From the NCBI GenBank assembly GCA_011525035.1, contig WTIZ01000038.1, positions 51,784 through 115,783 on the forward strand: a stretch of DNA of 64,000 nucleotides, written 5' to 3'. Each line of letters opens with the position of its first letter. The first letter of the stretch is position 1. Position numbers and translations under genes: made by a program. Source of the stretch: Cryomorphaceae bacterium. GTDB lineage: Bacteria; Bacteroidota; Bacteroidia; Flavobacteriales; Schleiferiaceae. Positions 11,810-21,665 of the stretch are shown here, piece after piece. The notes beneath the pieces are model-generated. The model saw only the letters and a list, made by a program, of their open reading frames with translations, searched no databases and was not told the DNA's origin.

Positions 11810-13389
11810 TAGAATTCGCTCTTCATGTGGAACGTAATCTTGTCAAACTTGTCTTGGGCCATCTGCAATGAAAATTGTGAATCGGCTAAGAATACGAGTC
11901 GACCGTACTTGTCTTCGGCGAGATAGCGTTGTTTCAAAGTGGAGAACTCTTTGAGCTGCTCCTCGTCATTACTTTCAATCCAACAGGCTTTAAAGGCAGG
12001 AAAGTTTTCATAGGAGCACTTGGCGTTATACTCATGTTCTAGACGGTATTGAATCACCTCATACTGCAATGCTCCCACAGTACCAATAATCTTTCTGTTG
12101 TTTTGTTTAAGAGTAAACAATTGGGCTACACCTTCATCCATTAACTGATCAATCCCTTTATTCAACTGCTTTGCCTTTAATGGATCCGCATTGTTAATGA
12201 ATCTGAAATGCTCAGGTGAGAACGATGGAATGCCTTTATAGTGCAACTGTTCTTTTGACGTTAAGGTATCTCCAATTCTGAATGTACCGTTATCTGGTAT
12301 ACCTATAATATCTCCTGGAAAAGCCTCGTCAATAGTGCTCTTTTTTGAAGCCATAAAGGCGGTCGGGGCACTAACTCTAAATGACTTACCACTCCTGGTA
12401 TGAACGTAGTTTTTATTACGCTCAAACCTTCCGCTTACTACCTTTAGGAATGCTATTCTGTTTCTATGGTTCGGGTCAATGTTCGCATGAATCTTAAAGA
12501 CAAATCCAGAGAATTCATTCTCGTTAGGTTGAACTAGTCTTTGTTCAGCCTCCTTTGGCTGTGGCTCAGGTGCTATTTCTTGAAAACAATCGAGCAACTC
12601 ACGCACACCGAAATTATTTAACGCAGAACCAAAAAACACAGGACACAGATCCCCGCTTAGATATTCAGAGCGATCAAATTGTGGGTATACCGCTTCTAGC
12701 AGTTCAAGGTCATTTCTAAGCTCAGTAGCCGCCTCTTCACCTACATATTCGTCAAGTTCGGGTGAACTAATATCTTCGAAAGAGGTTCCCTCACTGATTT
12801 TTTGTTTGTTCTCAGCGCTGTATAGATTGAGGTTCTTTTCCCACATATTATATACACCTTGAAAACGCTGTCCCATTCCGATGGGCCAGGATAGGGGACA
12901 TAGAGTCAATCCGAGCTTCTGTTCTACTTCATCAATTAGATCGAAACCATCTTTACCTTCGCGGTCCAATTTATTGATGAATACAATAATTGGTGTAGCA
13001 CGCATTCGGCACACTTGTACCAGTTTTTCTGTCTGAGGCTCCACACCTTTTGCAACATCAATTACTACAATAACACTATCACATGCAGTAAGTGTACGGT
13101 AAGTATCTTCGGCAAAGTCTTGGTGACCTGGTGTATCTAAGATGTTGATCTTTTTGTCTTTATAGTAGAATCCCATCACAGAAGTCGCAACTGATATACC
13201 ACGCTGCTTTTCAATCTCCATAAAATCGGATGTCGCGGACTTTTTAACCTTGTTGCTCTTAACGGCACCGGCCTCTTGGATGGCACCACCGAATAACAAA
13301 AGCTTTTCAGTTAATGTAGTTTTTCCGGCATCGGGATGGGAAATAATCCCAAAGGTTCTGCGAATGCTGATTTCCTTTTCGATTGACAT
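11809..13389 (-). CDS. prfC: Peptide chain release factor 3
   Basis: A translational GTPase that recycles RF1/RF2 after termination. The 526 residues show all G motifs: SHPDAGKT (residues 18-25), a switch region with QRGISVATSVM, DTPGHQDF, and NKLDREGKD. Domain II (GDTLTS) and domain III with VGALQYEVIQYRLEHEY are typical of RF3 and separate it from EF-G, which is longer. It is followed by the GT39-like gene with a 1-nt overlap. A -7 element lies just upstream on the minus strand. Confidence 0.95.
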   Translation of the reverse strand: MSIEKEISIRRTFGIISHPDAGKTTLTEKLLLFGGAIQEAGAVKSNKVKKSATSDFMEIEKQRGISVATSVMGFYYKDKKINILDTPGHQDFAEDTYRTLTACDSVIVVIDVAKGVEPQTEKLVQVCRMRATPIIVFINKLDREGKDGFDLIDEVEQKLGLTLCPLSWPIGMGQRFQGVYNMWEKNLNLYSAENKQKISEGTSFEDISSPELDEYVGEEAATELRNDLELLEAVYPQFDRSEYLSGDLCPVFFGSALNNFGVRELLDCFQEIAPEPQPKEAEQRLVQPNENEFSGFVFKIHANIDPNHRNRIAFLKVVSGRFERNKNYVHTRSGKSFRVSAPTAFMASKKSTIDEAFPGDIIGIPDNGTFRIGDTLTSKEQLHYKGIPSFSPEHFRFINNADPLKAKQLNKGIDQLMDEGVAQLFTLKQNNRKIIGTVGALQYEVIQYRLEHEYNAKCSYENFPAFKACWIESNDEEQLKEFSTLKQRYLAEDKYGRLVFLADSQFSLQMAQDKFDKITFHMKSEF

Positions 13390-13406
13390 CTACGTATAAT
13401 TTGTCG

Positions 13407-13414
13407 CAAATATA
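13407..13414 (-). promoter_or_regulatory. Candidate -7 element for prfC
   Basis: On the minus strand the sequence reads TATATTTG, an exact TAnnTTTG match, placing a start site about 13 nt before the prfC ATG. No TTG is seen at the expected -33 position. Confidence 0.5.
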
Positions 13415-13497
13415 CTAAAGCAACCCTCGTTAGTTTGTGGTAATTACTTATACTTGCTACACACAAAACTTTTCTCCCCCAGATTCGTTAACTTTTA

Positions 13498-14376
13498 GTG
13501 AAGTCACGTTATTCCATAAAAGATTTAGAGCAGCTTAGTGGCATTAAAGCCCATACTATTCGTGCGTGGGAGCAACGTCACAAACTCATCACACCGAAAA
13601 GAACAAGTACAAACATTCGTTTCTACAGTGATGATGATCTGCGGGTTATCTTAAACGTAAGTATACTTTTAGAGCACGATTGGAAGATTGGCCAGATTGC
13701 AAAGCTCGCGCCAGAGGAAATCGCAAAATCGGCACTAGAGGCTGATCCTTATGAAGGGAATTACGCTTATGAACTCAACGAGTTGAAATTAAGTACGCTG
13801 AACTTCGATATTGAGCGCTTCGAATCTATCATGTGCACTTGCATCGATAAGCACGGGATCCATGATACTTTTCAAAAAGTAATTGGAGATTATATCCAAG
13901 AATTAGGGAAACTCTGGCTTAGCGGTTCTGTGAGTATCTCTCAGGAGCATTTCATGTCTTCTATGATACGTCAGAAGTTGTATTCGGCTCTTGATGAATT
14001 GAAGGCCGGAGATAGTGGGAAAACCTTTGCGCTTTTCCTCCCAGCAAATGAACTTCACGAGATTGGACTTCTCTATCTTGCCTATGTTCTCAAGGAACGG
14101 GGTGATAGGGTCTTTTATCTTGGTCAAAGTCTACCGAAGGAGTATCTAACAGACTTGTTGGACAATCAAAAGGTAGATGCTCTTATATCAGTCTTCACGA
14201 CAAACCCAGACGTCGAATATTTGCCTGAATATCTGCGTGATTTAGACGATCTTATCCACGATCGTGGGGTAGACGTACACCTTACAGGGTACCAATTCAA
14301 TGATTTCTCCGAAAACAAGTTTGGAGATAACATTCACATTTACAGCACTTTAAAGGATTTGACTGCCCATATTTAG
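13498..14376 (+). CDS. MerR-type regulator with B12-binding domain (CarH/LitR-like)
   Basis: A 292-residue predicted cobalamin-dependent light-responsive repressor. The GTG at 13498 gives MKSRYSIKDLEQLSGI, the normal MerR start. Residues 1-75 are the winged helix with AHTIRAWEQRH. Residues 100-165 form the helical bundle with Trp140 and Glu150-His151 (W-x9-EH motif), and the Rossmann domain has ELHEIG with His187 as the likely lower cobalt ligand. The residue after Trp140 is Leu, whereas Thermus CarH has His132, the light-state ligand. The later SxL and GG motifs are weak (SVF, TGY). It stands directly upstream of the sigma-factor/carotenoid operon. Family is clear; light sensing is inferred. 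Confidence 0.85.
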   Translation: MKSRYSIKDLEQLSGIKAHTIRAWEQRHKLITPKRTSTNIRFYSDDDLRVILNVSILLEHDWKIGQIAKLAPEEIAKSALEADPYEGNYAYELNELKLSTLNFDIERFESIMCTCIDKHGIHDTFQKVIGDYIQELGKLWLSGSVSISQEHFMSSMIRQKLYSALDELKAGDSGKTFALFLPANELHEIGLLYLAYVLKERGDRVFYLGQSLPKEYLTDLLDNQKVDALISVFTTNPDVEYLPEYLRDLDDLIHDRGVDVHLTGYQFNDFSENKFGDNIHIYSTLKDLTAHI

Positions 14377-14389
14377 TGGGCGTTAAGAC

Positions 14390-14448
14390 TTGTTTAATAA
14401 ATTTTATTCATCGTTAGACAAAATGTTTGAACATATTGTTTAACTTTG
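14390..14448 (+). promoter_or_regulatory. Operator/promoter region of the ECF-carotenoid operon
   Basis: Three related boxes are visible: TTGTTTAAT (14390-14398), its inverted relative GTTAGACAA (14413-14421) and TTGTTTAAC (14436-14444). A perfect inverted repeat ATGTT-TG-AACAT spans 14423-14434. TAACTTTG (14441-14448) fits the -7 consensus, with a start site about 20 nt before the sigma-factor ATG, but there is no TTG at the usual -33 spacing. The palindrome sits where a MerR-type repressor would block the polymerase. Operator function is inferred. Confidence 0.5.
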
Positions 14449-14474
14449 AGGAAGCAACCTTAAACATTGTCTTT

Positions 14475-14981
14475 ATGTCTACCGCAGAATTTGGAGAATT
14501 AATTGATCGAGAGCACGACTTTTTGCATCAGTTAGCTATGAAGTTGACCAAGCGTCACGATGATGCCCAAGACCTGATCCAGGATACCTATTTCAAGGCG
14601 CTTAAGAATAAAGATAAGTTTGCCACTGGGACTAATCTCAAAGGATGGTTGTATACCATCATGAAAAACACCTTCATCAATAATTACCGCCGCAAGAAGC
14701 AACAAAACACCTTTGTTGATGAAACTGAAAGCCAATTCTTTTTAAATAGTAAGGAGGCGAGCAGAACAACTCTTACCGACGCGAATGTAGATAACGACTA
14801 CATCATGGAGCAGATAAATTCCATCGAGCCCCATTACACAGAGGCGTTTTTCATGCATTATGAAGGGTACAAATACGAGGAGATTGCTGAGCACTTCAAC
14901 ATTCCTCTAGGGACAGTGAAATCCAGGATTTTCTTAGCCCGCAAGAAAATGATGGAAAAACTCGCCGACCAACGCCACTAA
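14475..14981 (+). CDS. RNA polymerase ECF-type sigma factor
   Basis: A 168-residue sigma-70 family protein with only regions 2 and 4. Region 2 holds [15 protein letters not shown] and [19 protein letters not shown]; region 4 is [28 protein letters not shown]. The ATG at 14475 is chosen over an upstream TTG at 14427 because the protein then begins at region 2 and clears the -7 element. No anti-sigma gene is adjacent; control may instead come through the CarH-like repressor. crtI starts 22 nt downstream. In many Bacteroidota a MerR-ECF-crtI-crtB order is seen, so it likely drives carotenoid genes. Confidence 0.9.
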   Translation: MSTAEFGELIDREHDFLHQLAMKLTKRHDDAQDLIQDTYFKALKNKDKFATGTNLKGWLYTIMKNTFINNYRRKKQQNTFVDETESQFFLNSKEASRTTLTDANVDNDYIMEQINSIEPHYTEAFFMHYEGYKYEEIAEHFNIPLGTVKSRIFLARKKMMEKLADQRH

Positions 14982-15003
14982 CCACAGCCTACCGCCTTAT
15001 CAC

Positions 15004-16491
15004 ATGAAATCAGTTATTGTCATTGGTTCTGGATTCGCAGGCCTTAGTGCCGCATCCTTTTTAGCCCGAGAAGGGTACGATGTTACTGTTCTAGAGAAAA
15101 ACGACCAGCTCGGAGGACGAGCCCGCTCTTGGAAAAAAGACGGTTTTACTTTCGATATGGGACCTAGTTGGTACTGGATGCCAGACGTATTCGAACGGTA
15201 CTTTTCAGAATTCGACACAAAAATAGAAGACCTCTATAATTTGGTGAGATTGGATCCATCGTATCGCGTAGTCTTTGGACCGAACGATCACGAGGACCAA
15301 AGTGCCAATATGGATGAGCTAGAAGCCATGTTCGACAGGTTAGATCCTGGATCTGGTTTGCGTTTGCGTAAGTTTTTAAAGCAAGGAGCATATAAATACG
15401 AAGTTGGCATCAAAGACCTTGTTTTTCGTCCAGGTCGCTCGCTTACTGAATTTATGGACTTCAGGATAGTCAAGGGCCTATTTCAATTGGATATGCTCAA
15501 AGACATTCGTAAGCATGTTGCGGAAGTTAGTTCACATCCTAAACTCAAGGCCATCCTCGAATTCCCAGTTTTATTCCTTGGTGCCTTACCACAGAATACG
15601 CCGGCGCTTTACAGCTTGATGAATTACGCCGATATGTCTTTAGGCACTTGGTATCCTATGAATGGTATGAACGAAATTATTCAAGGAATGATTCGTGTTG
15701 CGAAAGAGCAGGGGGTGAAATTCAGAACGTCAGCGGAGGTAACAGGATTCAAGTATTCTAATGATAGAATAGTCAGTGTGTTGACTAAAGGGGGATCATT
15801 TACCGCTGATATCGTTGTCGGAGGTGCCGATTACCATCATATTGATCAAGTCATCAGTTCTCCAGAATACAGAGAATACACCCCAGAATATTGGGACAAA
15901 CGCAAGATGGCTCCTTCATCACTACTTTATTACCTAGGTATAAAAGGGGAGGTGCCAAATGTCTTGCACCACAACTTGTTCTTTGACCATGAGCTGGACC
16001 AGCATGCGCATGAAATTTACACGGATCCTAAATGGCCAACAAAACCTCTTTTCTATGCGAGTGCTCCGTCAAAAACAGACGCAAGTGTGGCGCCAGAGGG
16101 GTGTGAAAACATGTTCCTTCTAATGCCAACTGCTCCAGGGATGGATGGTGATACTGAGGAAGTTCGCGAGAAATATTATAACTTAATGATGGATCGTCTT
16201 GAAGAATTCACAGGTTCATCGATTCGTGATAGGGTGGTTGTCAAACGCAGTTTTGCATACCAAGACTTCAAATCAGAATACAACAGTTTTAAAGGCAACG
16301 CTTACGGCCTTGCCAATACATTAGACCAAACCGCAATTCTTAAGCCTAGACTAAAGAGTAAAAAAGTGAGCAATTTGTACTTCGCTGGACAACTTACTAC
16401 ACCTGGGCCAGGTGTTCCACCTTGCTTAATAAGTGGGGAGGTTGTGAGTAAAGAAATCGCGAAGGACTATCAAATAAAGAAAGCGGTATGA
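15004..16491 (+). CDS. crtI: Phytoene desaturase
   Basis: An FAD-dependent desaturase converting phytoene to lycopene through several steps at the membrane. The 495-residue protein opens with the dinucleotide-binding [20 protein letters not shown] and [19 protein letters not shown], and ends with the CrtI carboxy-terminal signature [22 protein letters not shown]. The stop overlaps the crtB start by 4 nt. Related crtI-type oxidases act on other carotenoids, but pairing with crtB supports phytoene as substrate. No lycopene cyclase or hydroxylase gene lies in this operon, so the end product is not set by this window. Confidence 0.93.
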   Translation: MKSVIVIGSGFAGLSAASFLAREGYDVTVLEKNDQLGGRARSWKKDGFTFDMGPSWYWMPDVFERYFSEFDTKIEDLYNLVRLDPSYRVVFGPNDHEDQSANMDELEAMFDRLDPGSGLRLRKFLKQGAYKYEVGIKDLVFRPGRSLTEFMDFRIVKGLFQLDMLKDIRKHVAEVSSHPKLKAILEFPVLFLGALPQNTPALYSLMNYADMSLGTWYPMNGMNEIIQGMIRVAKEQGVKFRTSAEVTGFKYSNDRIVSVLTKGGSFTADIVVGGADYHHIDQVISSPEYREYTPEYWDKRKMAPSSLLYYLGIKGEVPNVLHHNLFFDHELDQHAHEIYTDPKWPTKPLFYASAPSKTDASVAPEGCENMFLLMPTAPGMDGDTEEVREKYYNLMMDRLEEFTGSSIRDRVVVKRSFAYQDFKSEYNSFKGNAYGLANTLDQTAILKPRLKSKKVSNLYFAGQLTTPGPGVPPCLISGEVVSKEIAKDYQIKKAV

Positions 16492-17324
16492 AAGCACTCT
16501 TTGACAGCGTAAGTATTCGCACATCTAGAATGACCACTAAAGCGTATAGTACGTCGTTCTCTCTAGGCATTCTAGGTCTTGATAAGAAATATCACGATCC
16601 TATATACGCCATCTATGGCTTCGTGAGATTCGCAGATGAAATCGTTGATACGTTTGAGGATTACCCGCAAAAAGAGTTGCTCGAACGCTTTTGGAAGGAT
16701 ACTTATCTAGCATTAGACGAAAAAATCAGTTTGAATCCTATACTGAATAGTTTTCAGCAAGTAGTGAATGCCTTTAATATTGATAGGGATTTAATTGAAA
16801 CCTTCTTGAAGTCCATGGAAATGGATTTGTACAAGAACGATTATGACGAAGAGGGTTACAAAGCATACATCCTTGGTAGTGCCGAAGTAGTTGGACTCAT
16901 GTGCTTGAAAGTTTTTGTAGATGGTGATGAAAAGCGCTATCAGGAGCTCAAAAAGCCTGCAATGCAGCTAGGCTCTGCTTTTCAGAAGATAAATTTCTTG
17001 AGAGATTTACACGCAGATTACCATGCTTTGGGCAGAACTTATTTCCCAGGGGTAGACTTGAACGAATTTAACGAACGGGTAAAAGCAGAGATTGAGGCCG
17101 ATATCGATATCGACTTTAAAGCAGGCTACGAAGGCATTAAACAACTTCCTAAAGGAGCACGATTTGGTGTGTATATCGCATACGTTTATTACTACAGTCT
17201 ATTCAAGAAGATTTGTAACACACATGCAGATATCATTTTGAATGAACGCGTGCGTATTTCGAACAAAAGGAAGTATGGTTTGTTTTTAAGTTCGTACGTT
17301 AGACACACCATAAACTGGATATAA
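16488..17324 (+). CDS. crtB: Phytoene synthase
   Basis: Condenses two geranylgeranyl diphosphates to phytoene. The 278-residue squalene/phytoene synthase fold shows the first aspartate motif at Asp50 and Asp54 (FADEIVDT) and the second region in [10 protein letters not shown], followed by LGRTYFPG. Its ATG overlaps the crtI stop, so translation is probably coupled. No prenyltransferase for geranylgeranyl diphosphate is in the window, so the substrate must come from elsewhere in the genome. Confidence 0.92.
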   Translation: MKALFDSVSIRTSRMTTKAYSTSFSLGILGLDKKYHDPIYAIYGFVRFADEIVDTFEDYPQKELLERFWKDTYLALDEKISLNPILNSFQQVVNAFNIDRDLIETFLKSMEMDLYKNDYDEEGYKAYILGSAEVVGLMCLKVFVDGDEKRYQELKKPAMQLGSAFQKINFLRDLHADYHALGRTYFPGVDLNEFNERVKAEIEADIDIDFKAGYEGIKQLPKGARFGVYIAYVYYYSLFKKICNTHADIILNERVRISNKRKYGLFLSSYVRHTINWI

Positions 17325-17333
17325 CATATTACA

Positions 17334-17864
17334 ATGCTTGAACAAGTTATCCTGGTCGATTCGGACGATAATCCGATTGGGCTGATGGAGAAAATGGAAG
17401 CGCACCGAAAGGCGAAACTGCACCGTGCATTCTCTGTTTTCGCCATGAACGACGACAACGAAATTTTACTTCAAAGACGTGCTCTGCATAAGTACCACAG
17501 TGGTGGACTTTGGACGAACACGTGCTGTTCTCATCCTAGGGACGGTGAAACTGTGGAAGAAGCCGCCACAAGAAGATTGATGGAGGAAATGGGGTTTACC
17601 TGCACGGTCAAACGTATTTTCTCATTCATCTACAAAGCAGAATTGGACAATGATTTAACAGAGCATGAACTGGACCATGTCCTCATTGCCCGTTACAACG
17701 AAGATCCAAATATTAACCCTGAAGAAGTCGATAGTTTTGACTGGAAATCAGTGGATTGGGTGGCTGAAGACATGAAAGCTCATCCTGAGAAGTACACTGA
17801 ATGGTTCAAAATCATCTATGACCGATTCTTAAAGTATTGGCATAATGAGAATCACGGTATGTAG
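17334..17864 (+). CDS. idi: Isopentenyl-diphosphate delta-isomerase, type I
   Basis: Interconverts isopentenyl and dimethylallyl diphosphate to feed carotenoid synthesis. It is a 176-residue Nudix-fold enzyme. The catalytic cysteine is in TNTCCSHPRDG (Cys65), the Nudix-like stretch is ETVEEAATRRLMEEMGF, and the second acidic site is in LTEHELDHV. It lies 9 nt after crtB and overlaps the next gene by 20 nt, consistent with one operon. Confidence 0.93.
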   Translation: MLEQVILVDSDDNPIGLMEKMEAHRKAKLHRAFSVFAMNDDNEILLQRRALHKYHSGGLWTNTCCSHPRDGETVEEAATRRLMEEMGFTCTVKRIFSFIYKAELDNDLTEHELDHVLIARYNEDPNINPEEVDSFDWKSVDWVAEDMKAHPEKYTEWFKIIYDRFLKYWHNENHGM

Positions 17865-18255
17865 ACGAGCACACTTTAACGCTGCACATAGGTTACACAA
17901 TCCGGAATTGAGCCCTGCTGAAAATGCAGCAACGTTTGGGAAGTGTAATAATGAGTACTATCACGGTCACAACTATGAACTCATTGTTCATGTGACGGGG
18001 GATGTCGACCCTAAGACCGGGTACCTCATTGATATGAAAGTCCTCCGAGATCATATTAAACGCGAGGTAGAAGACTATTTAGATCACAAAAATCTGAACG
18101 TACAAGTAGAAGAGTTTCAAACGCTTAATCCTACCGCAGAGCATATCGCTTATGTTATCTGGAACAGGTTGAGAAGCGTACTCAATACTGACTTAGAATT
18201 AAAAGTGACGCTTTACGAGACGCCACGTAACTACGTTGAATACAGCGGTAAATAA
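17845..18255 (+). CDS. 6-pyruvoyl-tetrahydropterin synthase / QueD-like protein
   Basis: A 136-residue zinc enzyme acting on dihydroneopterin triphosphate, the product of FolE encoded next door. Zinc ligands are His15 (FNAAHRLH), His40 and His42 (HGHNYEL); the catalytic Cys34 is in FGKCNN, and DHKNL completes the triad region. The spelling FGKCNN..HGHNY and TGYLIDMK resembles animal 6-pyruvoyl-tetrahydropterin synthase more than E. coli QueD. Flavobacterial homologues are usually called 6-carboxytetrahydropterin synthase, so either queuosine or pterin synthesis is possible. No other queuosine gene is nearby; folE and a photolyase are. Confidence 0.85.
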   Translation: MRITVCRRAHFNAAHRLHNPELSPAENAATFGKCNNEYYHGHNYELIVHVTGDVDPKTGYLIDMKVLRDHIKREVEDYLDHKNLNVQVEEFQTLNPTAEHIAYVIWNRLRSVLNTDLELKVTLYETPRNYVEYSGK

Positions 18256-18262
18256 AAGTATT

Positions 18263-18934
18263 ATGACACACCACGAAAAGGGCTACACGGCTGAGCAATT
18301 AGAACAGTTGGTAGAGGCGCATTTGGGCACTTCAATAGACACTCCATTGCGTCCTGACGCCTTCGATATGTCAGAAGATGAGAAAATCAGTTTGATCGCT
18401 GATAAATTCCGTGATATCATGGACATTTTAGGGCTTGACCTCAATGATGATAGCTTGAACGGTACACCTTTACGCGTAGCTAAAATGTACGTTAAAGAAG
18501 CTTTTGCGGGTCTTAATCCTGAGAATAAGCCCGAGATGAAGTTGTTCTCGAACAAGTTTCAGTACAATGAAATGCTCATTGAAAAGGATATCAAAGTCCA
18601 TTCACATTGTGAGCATCATTTCGTTCCTATTATTGGAAAGTGTCACGTTGCTTACATTCCGAACGGTAGTGTTGTTGGCCTGAGTAAATTGAATCGTATT
18701 GTTAGACACTATGCTAAGCGACCACAAGTTCAAGAAAGACTTACAAGACAAATTGCAGAGGCATTGATGGAAGGACTGGGTACAAATGATGTGGCTGTAT
18801 ATCTTGAAGCAGACCACATGTGTGTAAAAACAAGAGGTATTGAAGACGACGGTAGTTCGACAATTACCATGTCTTTCCACGGAGAATTTGAAAAAGACAT
18901 GAACAAAAAAGCATTTCTGGAGTCATTTAGATGA
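18263..18934 (+). CDS. folE: GTP cyclohydrolase I
   Basis: Converts GTP to 7,8-dihydroneopterin triphosphate, entry to folate and pterins. The ATG at 18263 (MTHHEKGY, 223 residues) is preferred over an in-frame TTG at 18236 that would overlap the preceding gene. Zinc ligands are Cys116 and His119 in HCEHHFVP and Cys187 in [20 protein letters not shown] is also conserved. The stop overlaps the photolyase start by 4 nt. A folate product could serve as the photolyase antenna; this link is inferred from the operon. Confidence 0.94.
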   Translation: MTHHEKGYTAEQLEQLVEAHLGTSIDTPLRPDAFDMSEDEKISLIADKFRDIMDILGLDLNDDSLNGTPLRVAKMYVKEAFAGLNPENKPEMKLFSNKFQYNEMLIEKDIKVHSHCEHHFVPIIGKCHVAYIPNGSVVGLSKLNRIVRHYAKRPQVQERLTRQIAEALMEGLGTNDVAVYLEADHMCVKTRGIEDDGSSTITMSFHGEFEKDMNKKAFLESFR

Positions 18935-20241
18935 TGAAAGAAGTAAGTATATTTTGGTTTAGACGCGACCTTAGGCTGGAAGACAACGCCGGACTTTGGA
19001 AAGCACTGAAAAGTGGGCATCCTGTGGTGCCTATTTTCATTTTTGATAGAAACATCTTAGATAAACTCGAGGATAAATCTGATGCTCGAGTATCGTTCTT
19101 ACATCAACGATTGACAGAGTTACAATACCAGTTAAAAGGAATGGGTAGCTCTTTACACGTATTCTATGGCACCCCAGAGGAGGCAATGAATACGCTTAGT
19201 CAAACGTACACTGTAAAAGGTGTATTTCTGAATCGTGACTATGAACCCTACGCTCGTGAGCGAGATGAGTTTGTATTCAACTATTGGAGTGCGCGTGAAG
19301 TTCCCGTGGTCGGAGCAAAAGATCACGTGATTTTCGAAAAGAATGAAGTAGTGAAAGCCGACGGCACGCCATATTTAGTGTTCAGTCCATACGGTAAGGC
19401 CTGGCGTAAAAAGCTGACCGATTACCATGCGAAGGCTTATCCCAACGCTAAATACTTTGAAAATTTTCTCAAGCAACAACCAATCGCAATTCCATCATTA
19501 GAATCGATGGGTTTTAGAGCTACTGAGGTTTCATTGCCATCGTCTAACGTAGACGAAAGTATAATTAAGACCTACGATGCTACTCGAAATTTCCCTGCCA
19601 ATGAAAGGGGAACTACACGACTTGGCATGCACTTAAGATTCGGTTCTATATCGGTGCGCAGTCTCTTGCGAAAGGGTCTCGTCGGTAACGACACCTTCGT
19701 CAACGAACTTATATGGAGAGATTTCTTTCAAATGGCGCTGTATTATTTCCCAGACAGTCGAGAAAAGGCTATTAAACCAAAATATGACCTCATTCCCTGG
19801 GAGACCAATATGGAACATTTCAAAGCTTGGTGCGAGGGCAGGACAGGATATCCAATTGTCGATGCCGGCATGCGAGAATTGAACACTACGGGCTACATGC
19901 ACAATCGCGTTCGAATGATTGTAGCTAGTTTTCTAACAAAGCATTTGCTTATTGATTGGAGGCTAGGGGAGCGCTATTTCGCAGAAAAGCTATTGGATTT
20001 TGATTTGGCTAGTAACATAGGAGGTTGGCAATGGGCGAGTGGTTCCGGTTTGGATGCTGCACCATATTTCAGAGTGTTCAATCCTACCTCGCAACTTGAG
20101 AAGTTTGATAAACAACTGACGTATGTCAAACGCTGGGTACCGGAATATGGGACTGCCCAATATCCAGAGCCTATTGTAGAACACAAATGGGCCAGAGAAA
20201 GATGTTTAGATCGATTTAAGACAGCTTTGGCGAACGCTTAG
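18931..20241 (+). CDS. phr: Deoxyribodipyrimidine photolyase / cryptochrome family protein
   Basis: A 436-residue flavoprotein predicted to repair UV lesions with blue light. The N-terminal alpha/beta antenna domain begins [14 protein letters not shown]. The C-terminal FAD domain contains [41 protein letters not shown] and the signature [21 protein letters not shown], typical of class I CPD photolyases. It ends the operon; its TAG overlaps the opposing gene's stop within TTAG, with no terminator in between. CPD photolyase is more likely than a pure cryptochrome, but (6-4) activity cannot be ruled out by eye. Confidence 0.92.
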   Translation: MMKEVSIFWFRRDLRLEDNAGLWKALKSGHPVVPIFIFDRNILDKLEDKSDARVSFLHQRLTELQYQLKGMGSSLHVFYGTPEEAMNTLSQTYTVKGVFLNRDYEPYARERDEFVFNYWSAREVPVVGAKDHVIFEKNEVVKADGTPYLVFSPYGKAWRKKLTDYHAKAYPNAKYFENFLKQQPIAIPSLESMGFRATEVSLPSSNVDESIIKTYDATRNFPANERGTTRLGMHLRFGSISVRSLLRKGLVGNDTFVNELIWRDFFQMALYYFPDSREKAIKPKYDLIPWETNMEHFKAWCEGRTGYPIVDAGMRELNTTGYMHNRVRMIVASFLTKHLLIDWRLGERYFAEKLLDFDLASNIGGWQWASGSGLDAAPYFRVFNPTSQLEKFDKQLTYVKRWVPEYGTAQYPEPIVEHKWARERCLDRFKTALANA

Positions 20242-21665
20242 ACTTCTTGAGCTTCGCCTGTATATCCGAAGAGCTTTTTGTCTCTAATCACGTGGTGTAC
20301 ATATTCTGGTAGACAGTCCGCCCATCCTTCTTCACCTGCGCGTATTTGGTTCAATACCTCTCGTGAGAAAATATTTGTTATGTCGTGATCGAAGTCGTCG
20401 ATATCAAGAATTCTATTGTGGAAGATGAGATAATCGATGATAGGTCTGAATCGAGGATGTACTTCTGCATCTTCTTTACGCATGATTTTCTCTTCATTGT
20501 CGTGATCAATGAAAGGATATACCAGTATTTTCAAGTCCTTTGAGAAAATACGTCCAAATGCTTCTAAAATTCCACCTTGTAATCCGCGGTAGTATTTATC
20601 CTTAAACAACTCCGTAAGGTTATTTACACCCATTACCAATCCTTGGCGCTTTTTAGAGAAGCGGCCAAAGTAGTCCACGAGCTTGTAATACTCTTGATAA
20701 TTCGAAATAAGAACAGTCTGACCCAAGGCACACAAGATTTCGGCCCTGTCTAAGAAGTCTTGTTCATCAAGTTCCCCGTCAGCCAACAAGTTGTTTAAGG
20801 TGATTTCCCACAACACGACAGTTTTATCTGCATCGACCTTTTTATCGTTGGTAAACATGTCGTAACCACATTTGATCATGTCCATATTTACCTTAGTCAC
20901 AGGCCTAAAAGAACCACGCATTGCCAGTACATGCTTTTTATAGAGCAATTCAGCCGGTAACAGGTTATTTCCTTCTGGTCCAAAAATGACTGCGTCGGTA
21001 TAGCCGTTCTTAATCAATTGAAGAGACATTAATCGATTGTCCACTTCCTCGAAATCAGGGCCATTGAAGTTGATTAAATCAATCTCAATAGCGTCTTTAT
21101 CAATATTGTCGTAAAGGCTCTCTAGAAAAAGCTTAGGGTCTTCGTAGAACTTGTAAGCTCCGTAAATGAGGTTAGTACCAAGACGTCCAACTGTCTCTTG
21201 TTGGTGTTTAGCCTCGTTTTCGTGTAATCGAAAGTGAAGGATTATATCGTTGGTTTCTTTGGTAGGATTAGTCTGGAAACGAATTCCCATCCAACCGTGA
21301 CCTTTAAATGTCTTCGCAAAGTTTATCGTGGCAACAGTATTTGCATAGGCGAAGTAGGTCTTACTGGGATGCTTGGCTCTATCAAGACGCTTTTCGATCA
21401 AGCCGTATTCGTGACGAAGCATCTTCTGTAACCTGCTTTGAGTGACGTAACGTTTGTCCTCTTCAATACCGTAAATATCATCTGAGAATGCCTTATCATA
21501 GGCACTCATTGCTTTTGCAATAGTTCCTGAAGCAGCACCAGCTCTAAAAAATTCACGGACCGTCTCTTGACCTGCACCAATTTCAGCGAAGGTGCCGTAG
21601 ATGTCTGAGTTAAGGTTGATTTTCAACGCTTTCTGCGCAGTGGTATGGATGGTTCTTGGCGTCAT
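20238..21665 (-). CDS. Conserved protein of unknown function (475 aa)
   Basis: A cytoplasmic protein without signal peptide or obvious membrane segment. The N-terminus carries a strongly patterned stretch INLNSDIYGTFAEIGAGQE followed by FRAGAASGTIAKAMSAYD, which I recognise as a conserved family in Bacteroidota and some other phyla. Databases sometimes name it as a nucleotide adenylyltransferase or TonB-related protein, but I see neither HxGH nucleotidyltransferase signatures nor a barrel. Later stretches such as NLIYGAYKFYEDP and QGGILEAFGRIF look enzyme-like. It is transcribed alone, convergent with the photolyase and divergent from the PhnP-like gene. Confidence 0.6.
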   Translation of the reverse strand: MTPRTIHTTAQKALKINLNSDIYGTFAEIGAGQETVREFFRAGAASGTIAKAMSAYDKAFSDDIYGIEEDKRYVTQSRLQKMLRHEYGLIEKRLDRAKHPSKTYFAYANTVATINFAKTFKGHGWMGIRFQTNPTKETNDIILHFRLHENEAKHQQETVGRLGTNLIYGAYKFYEDPKLFLESLYDNIDKDAIEIDLINFNGPDFEEVDNRLMSLQLIKNGYTDAVIFGPEGNNLLPAELLYKKHVLAMRGSFRPVTKVNMDMIKCGYDMFTNDKKVDADKTVVLWEITLNNLLADGELDEQDFLDRAEILCALGQTVLISNYQEYYKLVDYFGRFSKKRQGLVMGVNNLTELFKDKYYRGLQGGILEAFGRIFSKDLKILVYPFIDHDNEEKIMRKEDAEVHPRFRPIIDYLIFHNRILDIDDFDHDITNIFSREVLNQIRAGEEGWADCLPEYVHHVIRDKKLFGYTGEAQEV

